Positions 15,792 to 23,452 of a stretch of DNA of 25,423 nt are shown here, one piece after another (within the stretch, counting starts at the first letter, position 1; each line of letters opens with the position of its first letter). This DNA is from an uncultured Bacteroidales bacterium (GTDB taxonomy: Bacteria; Bacteroidota; Bacteroidia; Bacteroidales; Paludibacteraceae). The notes under the pieces are model-generated. The model did no database searches and was not told the origin of the DNA. It saw nothing but the letters and a program-made list of their open reading frames with translations. The translations under genes and the position numbers were made by a program. The DNA lies in contig CALEPS010000049.1 of assembly GCA_937910305.1 (NCBI GenBank), positions 1 through 25,423 on the forward strand, written 5' to 3'.

Positions 15792-15822
15792 CAAAGATAC
15801 TGCTTTTTTTTGAACTATGCAA
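15792..15822 (-). promoter_or_regulatory. Promoter of the two-TM/Nudix operon
   Basis: On the minus strand TTG (15822-15820) and TATCTTTG (15799-15792) are separated by exactly 20 bp, a very good Bacteroides-type promoter. Transcription near 15785 gives a leader of about 39 nt to the ATG at 15746 or 57 nt to 15728. It decides the gene start, because it excludes the TTG at 15842. Confidence 0.82.
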
Positions 15823-15944
15823 GAAAAAACAGAAAAAAACAAAGATGTTTCCGCTTAAACGTACCGTAGTGGTAACGAAGTGGTAATGTAAATGGCCCTC
15901 AAAAGACCGCTAAAAGTGTGTCGGTTGACAGGATACCGCTTGAC

Positions 15945-16000
15945 GCCCTTAGTACGTATACATACCCCCCTTATAGGGGGCGTATGTAGTACTAACGGGC
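15945..16000. repeat. 56-bp imperfect inverted repeat
   Basis: Left arm GCCC-TTAGTAC-gta-TACATAC-CCCCCT and right arm AGGGGG-CGTATGTA-GTACTAA-cGGGC pair around TATA, with small bulges. The RNA of either strand would fold into a long GC-capped hairpin. It lies in the 267-bp gene gap 15843-16109, between an upstream -7 box (16037) and the two-TM gene promoter. No T-run follows on the minus strand, so it is not a standard intrinsic terminator. It could be an attenuator, a small structured RNA or a miniature mobile element. Confidence 0.8.
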
Positions 16001-16036
16001 TCAGGTACCCTCGTCAAACAGCTTTGTTTTCGAGTG

Positions 16037-16044
16037 CAAAGATA
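16037..16044 (-). promoter_or_regulatory. Orphan -7 box upstream of the hairpin
   Basis: Minus-strand TATCTTTG followed by GCACTCG closely matches the -7 boxes at other starts in this window. The -33 region has only TTT at the right spacing. It lies 66 bp past the stop of the pentapeptide gene and about 290 bp before the next ATG, so it would transcribe through the 56-bp hairpin. It may be an alternative promoter for the two-TM gene or the start of a short RNA. Confidence 0.5.
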
Positions 16045-16109
16045 CAACTTTTTTATGGCATGATAAATTCTATCTGCCACAAACAAAATCCGATGGTAAA
16101 ATATACAGA

Positions 16110-17330
16110 TTATGCATTAAGCTTTGCGAGCCATTTTTGCATTTCCGTATTGGTATCCAGTTGCCGGCTGTCTTCGGATGTAGAAATAGTGGCGACGAAG
16201 CACTCGCTGAGGTGTTCGTCAAAAATACCTTCGTTTATAGACGGATTTTTAACCAGCAGAATAGGCATCCCTTTCATCATGCCCATTCCCACTTCGACCT
16301 CATTCCACGGGGTTGAGAGCCATTTGTTCTCCCAAACTTCTTCTCCGGTCAGTTGTGGCCGATAGGTGGCTTTCTGAATATGTGTTTGCTTGAATCCGAA
16401 GGCAATCATACCGATGGAGACCATTACTTTCTCCCGAACTTGGTTGAGTTGCCCGAATTGCGGGTAGTCATCCTTGATGTAATAGAAGACGCGTATGCCT
16501 TTGTTCTGGAGGTATGTCTCATAATCTTTGGTAAGCAGTTCTTCTTCCTTGGTCATGACACTCGGCATAGAGAAGAATACCACGTTGTTTGATTTTGCAG
16601 GCCGGACAGTTATGGGCTCGGCTGAATGGAGGATCATTTGTCCCTTGTCATTTCGCTCCAGGTGTTGCATAATCTCTTGCGGGATATTTTTTGCATTGGT
16701 AAAATCCGCCCCGTCAAGGAATACATTTTTGAAAGACGTATATGCCAGATCCGCGCCGCAGAAGTTTGCTCCCTCAAAATGGCAATTCTTGATTTGGGTG
16801 TCAAAGAGGATTGCGTAATAGAAAATAGGACTGCCGACAGCATTGTCAATAAGCGCGTAGGATAAGTCGCTGAGATAGAAATCCGTATGTTCCATGACAA
16901 CCGCCTGACCGTCTTTGCGTCCGATATATGCATCCTGCAGATTTGTTTTTTGCAAGTCCAGATGAGTAAGGTCGATCGCATAGGCGAGGCTGTCTGCCAA
17001 TGTCTTCTGGAAGACGCCTGACGGAGAAATCTTCAATGTGGCAGATATGACGTTGAGTGCTTCTTTTTGCAGATTCGGAAATCGTTTGCTGATCTTGGTA
17101 TTCAAGAACCGCCGGAGCATGATAGCCGAAGAAATTCGTGAGGACGGATTCTCTTGAGAAAGTCCGGCAATAATAGTACTCAATGAATCTTTCTCTTGCG
17201 CCCACCGGATATTGACATTCTTGAAATCAAAGAAATCCGACAGAATTTTATACACCGCATAAATTACGGCTCCGATGACCGTTACGATCGAGATAATAAA
17301 CGTAATTGTAGAGAAAAATGTATTTTCCAT
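16110..17330 (-). CDS. Membrane-anchored pentapeptide-repeat protein with Rossmann-like (TIR/deoxyribosyltransferase-like) C-terminus
   Basis: 406 residues. One N-terminal membrane helix (about 7-29, STITFIISIVTVIGAVIYAVYKI). A helical segment follows (50-115). Pentapeptide repeats of the A(D/N)LxX type occur at about 118-215 (LTHLDLQKTNLQDAYI, CHFEGANFCGADLAYTSF, FLDGADFTNAK). The C-terminal domain, about 248-380, begins NNVVFFSMPSV, has a GIRVFYY strand, a MVSIGMIAFGF strand, then STPWNEVEVGMGMMKGMPILLVKNPS. This order of strands and the P-W-x-x-x-E-x-G-x-x-x-x-x-G-x-P motif (Glu344/Glu346) resemble TIR-like and nucleoside deoxyribosyltransferase-like folds, in which the acidic residue acts on an N-glycosidic bond. 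It may therefore be a nucleotide- or NAD-acting effector, but that is inference. It starts 22 bp after the oxidoreductase-like gene. Confidence 0.83.
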   Translation of the reverse strand: MENTFFSTITFIISIVTVIGAVIYAVYKILSDFFDFKNVNIRWAQEKDSLSTIIAGLSQENPSSRISSAIMLRRFLNTKISKRFPNLQKEALNVISATLKISPSGVFQKTLADSLAYAIDLTHLDLQKTNLQDAYIGRKDGQAVVMEHTDFYLSDLSYALIDNAVGSPIFYYAILFDTQIKNCHFEGANFCGADLAYTSFKNVFLDGADFTNAKNIPQEIMQHLERNDKGQMILHSAEPITVRPAKSNNVVFFSMPSVMTKEEELLTKDYETYLQNKGIRVFYYIKDDYPQFGQLNQVREKVMVSIGMIAFGFKQTHIQKATYRPQLTGEEVWENKWLSTPWNEVEVGMGMMKGMPILLVKNPSINEGIFDEHLSECFVATISTSEDSRQLDTNTEMQKWLAKLNA

Positions 17331-17352
17331 TGTATGCTTTTGTTTTTAGATT

Positions 17353-19044
17353 TCAGATTCTTTTTTGCGCGAAGAGCCACTCCAGAGACTCAATTTGCAA
17401 GTCGATACCGTCAATCATGCATGGCGGAGTGTTCTCGTTAAAACATCTTTCCGCCATATCCAATTGAACCGTGTATTTTCTGTCCGGCAAAGCATATTCT
17501 TCTTTCAGCGCCATCTTATAACAAGAGTCTGTCGGGAGGTAATGCATCTCCAGTTCGTAGGTATTAAAATCGATGGTAATATATCCGTTTTCATACACTA
17601 TCTTTCCTCCGCGTTTCTGTTCGCTTACGGGTGCAAACTTTTTCAGGGACAGCGTGATGTCCGCTCCCGCTTGTGCCGTCTTGCCGCGATAGAAGATGCT
17701 ACAGCCCGAATGGCCATTATACTCCTCGATTGTCAAGCTACCGGTAAGCCACTGCTTGTCCGTCGAGGTGACCATTCTGGCAAGCACAACAAGATGAAGG
17801 AATGTTTCTATATACTGCCCGCCGTACTTGTCCGACGACAACCATTCCCGATGATCTTCTCCTTCATGCAAAAACAGCGAGACACTGCGTAAATCACCCA
17901 TCCTTCCGAAAACATTCACTGTTTCGTCCCGAGAGGTGAAGAAACGAAGATATTTCTCATAAAAAGAGTACGGATTATACAAGAAAGTAAGAGGTAAGGC
18001 TTTTTCCTGGTAATAATAACTCAAGCAGAAAACCTTGTTCCAAACGGAGGTGCCACGAAGTTTTTTGATTGCCTCCAACTCGAATTTGTTAGAAGTGACC
18101 GGCTTTTCAAGAACAATAAACACCTGATTGATATAATGCGTCAGGTATTCAAAATGCGCAAAGGAAGGGGAGGCAATCCATAAGATATTGGAACTCAGGA
18201 TCTTTTTCTCGGTAAAATCGTCTATCGGGAAATAATGAAAATGGGCATTTCCCATTGTCGTGCTATAACTATCTGTAGCCGGCAGCGCTTTATCGAAAAT
18301 AGCAATATTTTTAGGATCCATGGTGTGCGCGATTGCCGGCATCACTTTCTCTTTCACTATCTGCCCGTTTCCAATAATGGCTATATGATAGTGGTAGTCG
18401 CCCTTTTCTTTTACTCTTTCGATAGGTAGATTAGAAAGGAAGATACCAAAAATCAAGGCGGTATAGATGATACTCATCAAGATGAGATAGACATGAATAT
18501 GCTCCGGGGACGGATAGAACAGATTAGCCAACGCGACGCTAAAAGAAGATATATCGTCATATACTATTGCTACGCATTGTACTTGGGTAATGATAAGTAC
18601 CGGCAACAAAATGATATATTCCAGCACATGCATGATGGCATATTTCTCTTCGTAGAAACGTCTGAAAAAGAAATAATAAAGAAGCCAGACTAATGACTCC
18701 GCCATGAAATAACAGGCTGCGATCCGGGTAATGAGCCATCCTTGAGGCAATACAAATAAAAGAACACACCAACATCCAAAATAGATCTCGTCGAAAATAG
18801 GCGGTACATTAACCCGCGTAGAAGGTTTGTCAATGGAGACCATTTCTTTTTGCCGTGATTTCCATGTTCTGAACCAGAATTTGCAATGCTGGAGTAGCGA
18901 AAGCGTGCGTGCTATATATATGGCATAGAGCGTAACACATGTCAGTGGAGAGATGTGACCTTTCCACCGCCAAGACACTTCGTTCGGACGAGTACTGATC
19001 TTATCCGCGTAGTTGATTATTTTTTGCCACCAAGAATATTTCAT
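17353..19044 (-). CDS. Membrane-anchored Gfo/Idh/MocA-like oxidoreductase
   Basis: 563 residues. The N-terminal third has about five membrane helices (near 32-50, 88-105, 106-128, 138-162, 184-204). From residue 218 a soluble domain begins with YHIAIIGNGQI, a dinucleotide-binding beta-alpha turn (G225-N-G-Q-I), followed by an acidic end of strand 2 at AIFDKA. Then come ILWIASPSFAHFEYLTHYI (287-305) and VFIVLEKPVTSN with the EKP motif at 313-315; Lys314 is the usual catalytic lysine of Gfo/Idh/MocA dehydrogenases. That family oxidises or epimerises sugars with NAD(P); the substrate is unknown here. Fusion to a multi-helix membrane region is unusual. It is first in a two-gene unit with the pentapeptide protein and has its own -7 box 23 bp before the ATG. 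Confidence 0.85.
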   Translation of the reverse strand: MKYSWWQKIINYADKISTRPNEVSWRWKGHISPLTCVTLYAIYIARTLSLLQHCKFWFRTWKSRQKEMVSIDKPSTRVNVPPIFDEIYFGCWCVLLFVLPQGWLITRIAACYFMAESLVWLLYYFFFRRFYEEKYAIMHVLEYIILLPVLIITQVQCVAIVYDDISSFSVALANLFYPSPEHIHVYLILMSIIYTALIFGIFLSNLPIERVKEKGDYHYHIAIIGNGQIVKEKVMPAIAHTMDPKNIAIFDKALPATDSYSTTMGNAHFHYFPIDDFTEKKILSSNILWIASPSFAHFEYLTHYINQVFIVLEKPVTSNKFELEAIKKLRGTSVWNKVFCLSYYYQEKALPLTFLYNPYSFYEKYLRFFTSRDETVNVFGRMGDLRSVSLFLHEGEDHREWLSSDKYGGQYIETFLHLVVLARMVTSTDKQWLTGSLTIEEYNGHSGCSIFYRGKTAQAGADITLSLKKFAPVSEQKRGGKIVYENGYITIDFNTYELEMHYLPTDSCYKMALKEEYALPDRKYTVQLDMAERCFNENTPPCMIDGIDLQIESLEWLFAQKRI

Positions 19045-19066
19045 AAGAGTATTGTTATTTCGGCTA

Positions 19067-19074
19067 CAAAGGTA
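19067..19074 (-). promoter_or_regulatory. -7 box of the oxidoreductase/pentapeptide operon
   Basis: Minus-strand TACCTTTG with an expected start near 19060, giving a leader of about 16 nt to the ATG at 19044. A TTG lies 23 bp upstream, which is longer than the usual 19-21 bp, so the -33 box is weak. Confidence 0.65.
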
Positions 19075-19114
19075 CTGCTTTTGGGGGATTGCTTCTGCAA
19101 TGCCGTAGCAAGGA

Positions 19115-20275
19115 TTACAACCTCGTCATTACTACATCATACTGGGCGAAGAAGGGGTAGAGTTTTTTGGTGAGGTAGTTCTTGTTGGGTTGGACGTTTT
19201 TGAGGCGGATGAGGGTTTGTCCGGTGACGGTATGACCGGGACGTGGACGGACGGCGCAACGGCCGTAATGCCAGACGCCGTTATCAAACTGCAGATAACA
19301 CTCGCATCCTTCGTACATCTCCACCGGATTGTCAAGCATGGCATCAATCCGTTCGCGCAAGGTATCAATCTTAGAAGGATCAACCGGCAGTCTCCGCAAC
19401 CAGTTCAAGAGAGTCATCAGTTGGTAAAAAGCCGTGCGTGCCAGGTACGGCGCCCTGCCGGAGAGGACGTCCGCATCCACCGCCAAAGAGCCGGCTTCTT
19501 CTTCCTCTAACCGGCTATGACTGCCATTATTGACCGTGTCGGACAAAGAGCGGAAATTGGTGAGGATATACGAAGGAACAATCTGCGGCGCCAGTTCGTA
19601 GATGTCCGCCAGGCGTTTCTCTGCCGCACGGATAGAATCCACATCCTCGGAGAAAAGTCCATGCTCACGGCCGTATGAAACGGCAAACGCCATGAGTTTG
19701 CGCATGGCGTTAAAGACCGTCGTGTCGGTTGTGTTCTGCGGGTCTTCCATCTTCTTGATGATATCATAGAGGCGTGCGGTGTTTCCTTCGTCCTCAAAGA
19801 GTTCGAAGATGCCGTCGTACCTGTCCCGCAAGGCTACATTGCCGGAGTGCTTGGTCAGTTCGCGGATGTCGTTGATCAGTTGCTGCTGGTCGGTGTCTTT
19901 GCGGTAGAACCGGCGGCGTGTCCATTCGCGTTGCGGGATAGCGTTCAGCAGAGACTCGTCATAGCCGCTTCCGGTGGTGAAGACGAACCAAGGGATATGT
20001 TTGTCGTCTTCTTCGCAACGGCTCAAGACGCGATAGGCATAATCGCGGAAGGAGTCGGTGGATTCATGTTCGTCGGAATGGCGGATCTTGCAGTTCACAT
20101 CCAGGATGACGGCATCGCATATCTCTATGTTCTTGGGATTGGAAAGCCACAGAACTCCATCCACGTAGTTATCCGCCGTGAATGCCTGTATCCCGGCGTC
20201 CCGGAGACGGGTTAAGAAATCTTCGCGCGGTGCTTCGTCAATCCAAAAGACTACTATGTTTCGGTTTTTGCTCAT
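19115..20275 (-). CDS. Receiver-domain (response-regulator-like) protein
   Basis: 386 residues, cytoplasmic. The first 140 residues look like a CheY-type receiver: strand IVVFWIDEA with acidic Asp13-Glu14, AVILDVN with the candidate phospho-acceptor Asp59, WFVFTTG with Thr100/Thr101, and RRFYRKDT with Lys126. The loop after Asp59 is long and charged (RHSDEHESTD), so it is a divergent receiver. The rest is not a known DNA-binding output. About 150-300 is helical, and the last 80 residues (YLQFDNGVWHYGRCAVRPRPGHTVTGQTLIRLKNV) look like a small beta-rich domain with an Arg/Gly segment. The gene follows the kinase/AAA+ gene by 13 bp, so the two are probably partners. No histidine kinase is nearby. 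Confidence 0.83.
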   Translation of the reverse strand: MSKNRNIVVFWIDEAPREDFLTRLRDAGIQAFTADNYVDGVLWLSNPKNIEICDAVILDVNCKIRHSDEHESTDSFRDYAYRVLSRCEEDDKHIPWFVFTTGSGYDESLLNAIPQREWTRRRFYRKDTDQQQLINDIRELTKHSGNVALRDRYDGIFELFEDEGNTARLYDIIKKMEDPQNTTDTTVFNAMRKLMAFAVSYGREHGLFSEDVDSIRAAEKRLADIYELAPQIVPSYILTNFRSLSDTVNNGSHSRLEEEEAGSLAVDADVLSGRAPYLARTAFYQLMTLLNWLRRLPVDPSKIDTLRERIDAMLDNPVEMYEGCECYLQFDNGVWHYGRCAVRPRPGHTVTGQTLIRLKNVQPNKNYLTKKLYPFFAQYDVVMTRL

Positions 20276-20288
20276 ACGGGATATCTGT

Positions 20289-21989
20289 TTATCTGAATCC
20301 GATAGGATTGGGGCGGGTGACGGCGAGGGAGGAGGGATGGTTCCGGATGACGTTCCTCAGGTGATCTTGGGAGACGGGTAGGTCGGCAATGGCAGCCACC
20401 AGTGCTGCTTCGTTGACCACGAAGGGCACATCCACCGAGGCATAGCCTTCCGTCATATCCGCCAGTTCGGCAATGTCCAAGTCTTCCGCCAAGGGTCTAT
20501 GGCTCAGGTACATCTCAAACAAGCGTTTGCGCATCTCCGTGTTCGGCGCCGTGATCTCGAACTGGAAATCGAACCGTCCTGCGCGCAGTACAGCAGGGTC
20601 CATGATATCCTTGCGGTTAGTGGTACCAACCACCAGAATACCGCGTTTATGACATTCGTTCAGTTGTACAAGGAACTCATTCACCTCATCGTTATGGCTC
20701 TGCTCTCCCGGATCGGAAGAGCGGACGCTGAGGATTCCGTCGATCTCGTCAATGCATAGTACGCAGTGGCCGGATTTGGCGGCTTTGTCAAACATGTCCT
20801 TTATTTTTCCTTGTGTCTCATGTATGTACTTGCTGCCGAGGGAGGAGGTGCTGACAAACTCCATCTTCCATCTGAGTTCTTCCGCCAGTTTGGAAGCGAA
20901 GAAGGATTTCCCGCATCCGGGAGGTCCGTAGAGTAGAATGCCGTTAGGCAAGGTAAGTCGGTATTCCTGTGCTTTCTCGGGGTGTTTCAACGGCCAGATG
21001 ATATGCTGGGCGATACTCTGTTTCACTTCGTCCAATCCGGCTATGGCGGCAAATCCGGTCATAAGGGCGGGATGGAGTGACTTCTGTCCCAAGCCGACGT
21101 GTGAGTCCTGTCCTTCCTCGCCCATGGTGACTTGCAGTAGGCTCTCCAGTTCCTCCGCTTTGACATAGCCGTTCATGGTGAGTTCCATCGCCCTTGCGAG
21201 CGGCGGATGGACGGAATCGAGCGGTTCGAGAAGGGATTCCAGGGGGTGTTCCTTGCGCCAGTTGACCATATTGAGATGCCGTGCAGCGGCGGGCATGTCC
21301 GAGGTGATGGGACAGTCCGCCCAAGGGCGTTTGCCGGTGAGCATCGTATATAGAATAGCTCCTATGGAGAAGAGGTCGTCGGAATCGCTCACTTTCTGCT
21401 TCGCCAGCAGTTCGGTATGCGAGTAATACGGATTGATTTTCTCGAACCGCTGCATTTTGTGCGTCATTTCTCCGTTTTGCGGCCACTCGCAGGCATATTC
21501 CAGATCAATCAGTTTGGGTGTGAAGGAGCCGTCGCTGTTTGATTCCAGAAGGATGTTCTGGGGCGTGATATCGAGGTGGCATACGCCTCGGTGGTTGAGG
21601 TGTTTGACCGCTTTGACCAGCGAGAGTGCGACGGACTGCGCTTCGCCTTGCGTCATAGGTCCGTTTTCCTCGATATACTGCGAGAGCAGTTTGCCCCGGA
21701 AGTATTTGGTGACCAGATAAACTATCTCCGTCCTATTGACCGTCGTTCTGCCGTAGTTCTGCAGGCGCGGCAGGTAGTCGCACAGCCCGAGGCGGCTATA
21801 TGCCCAGAGCTCCTGGGGGTCTTTTCCGTTGCAAAGGAAATCAGGCGTATGTCTCATGTCATAGACCTTCATAAAGAACTGGAAGTTATTCTTGTCCGCG
21901 ACGCAGTAGGTCTGCGTATATTCTTTGTTGGTCATCGAATAGAGAACCACATAGTCACCGATTTCCGTACCTTGCTTGAGTTCGTTCAT
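20289..21989 (-). CDS. Ser/Thr protein kinase-AAA+ ATPase fusion
   Basis: 566 residues, no membrane helix. The N-terminal kinase domain spans about 8-275: Lys41 in FFMKVYD, the catalytic loop HLDITPQNILL (138-148; Asp140, Asn145), and LIDLEYA (160-166), where DLE replaces DFG but the metal-binding Asp is kept. DDLFSIGAILYTMLTGKRPW follows. The C-terminal classic AAA module spans about 313-560: IAGLDEVKQSI, Walker A GPPGCGKS (355-362, Lys361), Walker B LCIDEID (Asp414, Glu415), sensor Asn458 in GTTN, and the arginine-finger segment LRAGRFD (Arg469, Arg472), as in Vps4/FtsH-like ATPases. It probably phosphorylates a partner and remodels it with ATP, but the target is unknown. Its promoter lies in a repeated cassette, and the receiver-domain gene follows by 13 bp. 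Confidence 0.93.
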   Translation of the reverse strand: MNELKQGTEIGDYVVLYSMTNKEYTQTYCVADKNNFQFFMKVYDMRHTPDFLCNGKDPQELWAYSRLGLCDYLPRLQNYGRTTVNRTEIVYLVTKYFRGKLLSQYIEENGPMTQGEAQSVALSLVKAVKHLNHRGVCHLDITPQNILLESNSDGSFTPKLIDLEYACEWPQNGEMTHKMQRFEKINPYYSHTELLAKQKVSDSDDLFSIGAILYTMLTGKRPWADCPITSDMPAAARHLNMVNWRKEHPLESLLEPLDSVHPPLARAMELTMNGYVKAEELESLLQVTMGEEGQDSHVGLGQKSLHPALMTGFAAIAGLDEVKQSIAQHIIWPLKHPEKAQEYRLTLPNGILLYGPPGCGKSFFASKLAEELRWKMEFVSTSSLGSKYIHETQGKIKDMFDKAAKSGHCVLCIDEIDGILSVRSSDPGEQSHNDEVNEFLVQLNECHKRGILVVGTTNRKDIMDPAVLRAGRFDFQFEITAPNTEMRKRLFEMYLSHRPLAEDLDIAELADMTEGYASVDVPFVVNEAALVAAIADLPVSQDHLRNVIRNHPSSLAVTRPNPIGFR

Positions 21990-22112
21990 ATTTCAAAATT
22001 CTTAGCCCCAGGGGGCACGATTATTGCAAAATTCAAAATTCAAAATTCAAAATTAAAAATTAAAAATTCATAGCTCCAAGGGGCACGATTATTGCACAAT
22101 TGAAATTCGGTG

Positions 22113-22120
22113 CAAAGGTA
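22113..22120 (-). promoter_or_regulatory. -7 box of the kinase/AAA+ operon
   Basis: Minus-strand TACCTTTG followed by GCACCG. The -33 position has only T-runs, so promoter strength is uncertain. The expected start near 22106 gives a leader of about 117 nt that carries both GC-rich repeat blocks before the ATG at 21989. Confidence 0.65.
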
Positions 22121-22195
22121 CAACAAATAATTCAAAATTAAAAATTAAAAATTCAAAATTAATGAAAAAGCATAAGAAAAGCACAAAACAGGCAT

Positions 22196-22224
22196 AAAAA
22201 AAACGCCCGTGAGGACGTTTTTTT
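22196..22224 (-). terminator. Intrinsic terminator after the GNAT-like gene
   Basis: Minus-strand RNA reads A-run, ACGUCC, loop UCAC, GGGCGU, U-run. One U-G wobble completes the stem in this direction, whereas the plus strand would have a C/A mismatch, so it fits termination of the leftward gene ending at 22292. Confidence 0.85.
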
Positions 22225-22291
22225 ACCTATCTAAAACCTTCGCGAAGGTCGCGGTGGCAACCCGAAGGAAGCTTAATGACAGTATAAGACA

Positions 22292-23452
22292 TTAACTATG
22301 TTTCGCCATCAAGAGGCGGGTGAGACCGTGGTATTTTGTGATGGTTTTGAGAGCGGAGAAGCCTTGACGCGTGAAATTGTCTTGGCTGGTTTTGTTGTCA
22401 GGGGAGACAGTAGAAAGGATATAGGCGGCATGGTGTTCCTTCGCCAAGGTCTCCGTCCATTGGATAAAACGCTGTTGGAGCTCCAGCCCCCTCCATTCGG
22501 GGTCCGTGCACACGGCATCGAAAGTGAAGCATTGGTCGGGCGCGAGGCCTGCATCCTTCGCCAGCGAACGAGGAGTGGCGCGATTGGTGACCAAGACTGC
22601 AAAGCTGATGAGTTGGTTCTGGTCATTGAAGACTCCTGCCGCATAATCCATTTGGAGCGATTCGATGAACTCGTCGCGCGTGAGAGGGCAGTAGATAGCC
22701 GGATCGCTGAGGGTAGAAACGATGCGCGACTGGAGCGCCAGCAGAGATTGCAGGGAGTCAAAACCTAGTTGGCGAAGGACGAGCGAATGACCATTTGCGT
22801 CGAAGCGCCCGATCTCTTTGTTATACCGCTCCAGACCATCGTCGCAGAGATACCATTTATTGGTCAGATAGTCGGTCGAGAAAGCATACTCGCTGCCGGG
22901 AATATAGCGTTTCCGATAGCGGATCCAGACGGTATAGAGTTCAAAAATCTGGACATAGGAAGAGGACGTAGGTAGGATATAATTCTCCTGAATATAGGGA
23001 TTATTCATGAAGAGAAAGAAACGGTAACCGAACAGATCATCGAGGTCCTCAATGGTCGCAATATGATGGCGATAGAGGAGATAGAGGTTCTCAAAGAACG
23101 TGCAGAACTGGGCAATATCAACAGACGAGATTCCCTGCCAATGACGATCGGAATAATCCTTGTCCGCTTCGCATAGTTCAAGCGCCTGATAGACACTTAA
23201 GAGGCGGTCGGAGTCATGGAAATAATTATTGAGATCAATGAGCATCTGGCTGCAGGTGACCTCAGCGCCGTTTTTGAGTTCGACCGCGATGAAGATTGTA
23301 CCGACCAATGTGACCGCAATCGAGACGATCCCTACTGCCGCTTCGTCGCCCGGATGAAAGAGACGGATAGCAAAGAGGCAGAGGAGCAATAAGACCATGG
23401 TGGAGGCGATAATAAGCAATGTGATTTTCGCTTTGTAGTTGAGTTTGAGCAT
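22292..23452 (-). CDS. Two-TM protein with C-terminal GNAT-like domain
   Basis: 386 residues from the ATG at 23452; the frame extends three codons to a TTG, but that lies in repeat DNA and is unlikely. Two membrane helices lie at about 10-31 and 38-58 (ITLLIIASTMVLLLLCLFAI; VGIVSIAVTLVGTIFIAV). The middle part is helical and aromatic (NLYLLYRHHI, FGYRFFLFMNN) and I recognise no domain in it. The last 130 residues resemble an N-acetyltransferase: LISFAVLVTN, FTFDAVCTDPEWRGLELQQRFIQW, AAYILSTVSPDNKTSQDNFTRQGF. The acetyl-CoA loop is degenerate: where Q/R-x-x-G-x-G/A is expected, RGLELQ is found. It may bind acyl-CoA weakly or not at all. It is a single-gene unit with its own cassette promoter and terminator. 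Confidence 0.85.
   Translation of the reverse strand: MLKLNYKAKITLLIIASTMVLLLLCLFAIRLFHPGDEAAVGIVSIAVTLVGTIFIAVELKNGAEVTCSQMLIDLNNYFHDSDRLLSVYQALELCEADKDYSDRHWQGISSVDIAQFCTFFENLYLLYRHHIATIEDLDDLFGYRFFLFMNNPYIQENYILPTSSSYVQIFELYTVWIRYRKRYIPGSEYAFSTDYLTNKWYLCDDGLERYNKEIGRFDANGHSLVLRQLGFDSLQSLLALQSRIVSTLSDPAIYCPLTRDEFIESLQMDYAAGVFNDQNQLISFAVLVTNRATPRSLAKDAGLAPDQCFTFDAVCTDPEWRGLELQQRFIQWTETLAKEHHAAYILSTVSPDNKTSQDNFTRQGFSALKTITKYHGLTRLLMAKHS

Larger units (their letters stand above)
22001..22254. repeat. Terminator-promoter-leader cassette, copy A
   Basis: This fills the 302-bp gap 21990-22291. In minus-strand order it contains the perfect palindrome ACCTTCGCGAAGGT (22249-22236), a rho-independent terminator, an A/T-rich stretch, a -7 box, and a leader with two copies of a block around AGCCCC(A/T)NGGGGGCACGA (about 22003-22026 and 22070-22098). 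The blocks are separated by AATTTTGAATTTT-type simple repeats. Nearly the same DNA recurs at 23491-23735. Confidence 0.88.

Noticed and set aside
15747..15842. Upstream extension of the two-TM gene to 15842
   Set aside because: It would start with TTG, and the best promoter of the region (15792-15822) lies inside it, so transcription begins after it. ATG at 15746 or 15728 is used.
19085..19104. Terminator after the receiver-domain gene
   Set aside because: The ATTGC-AGAA-GCAAT stem is only 5 bp and is not followed by a T-run.
21991..22105. A riboswitch in the kinase leader
   Set aside because: The leader is made of repeat blocks and simple A/T repeats, and it matches no riboswitch class I know.
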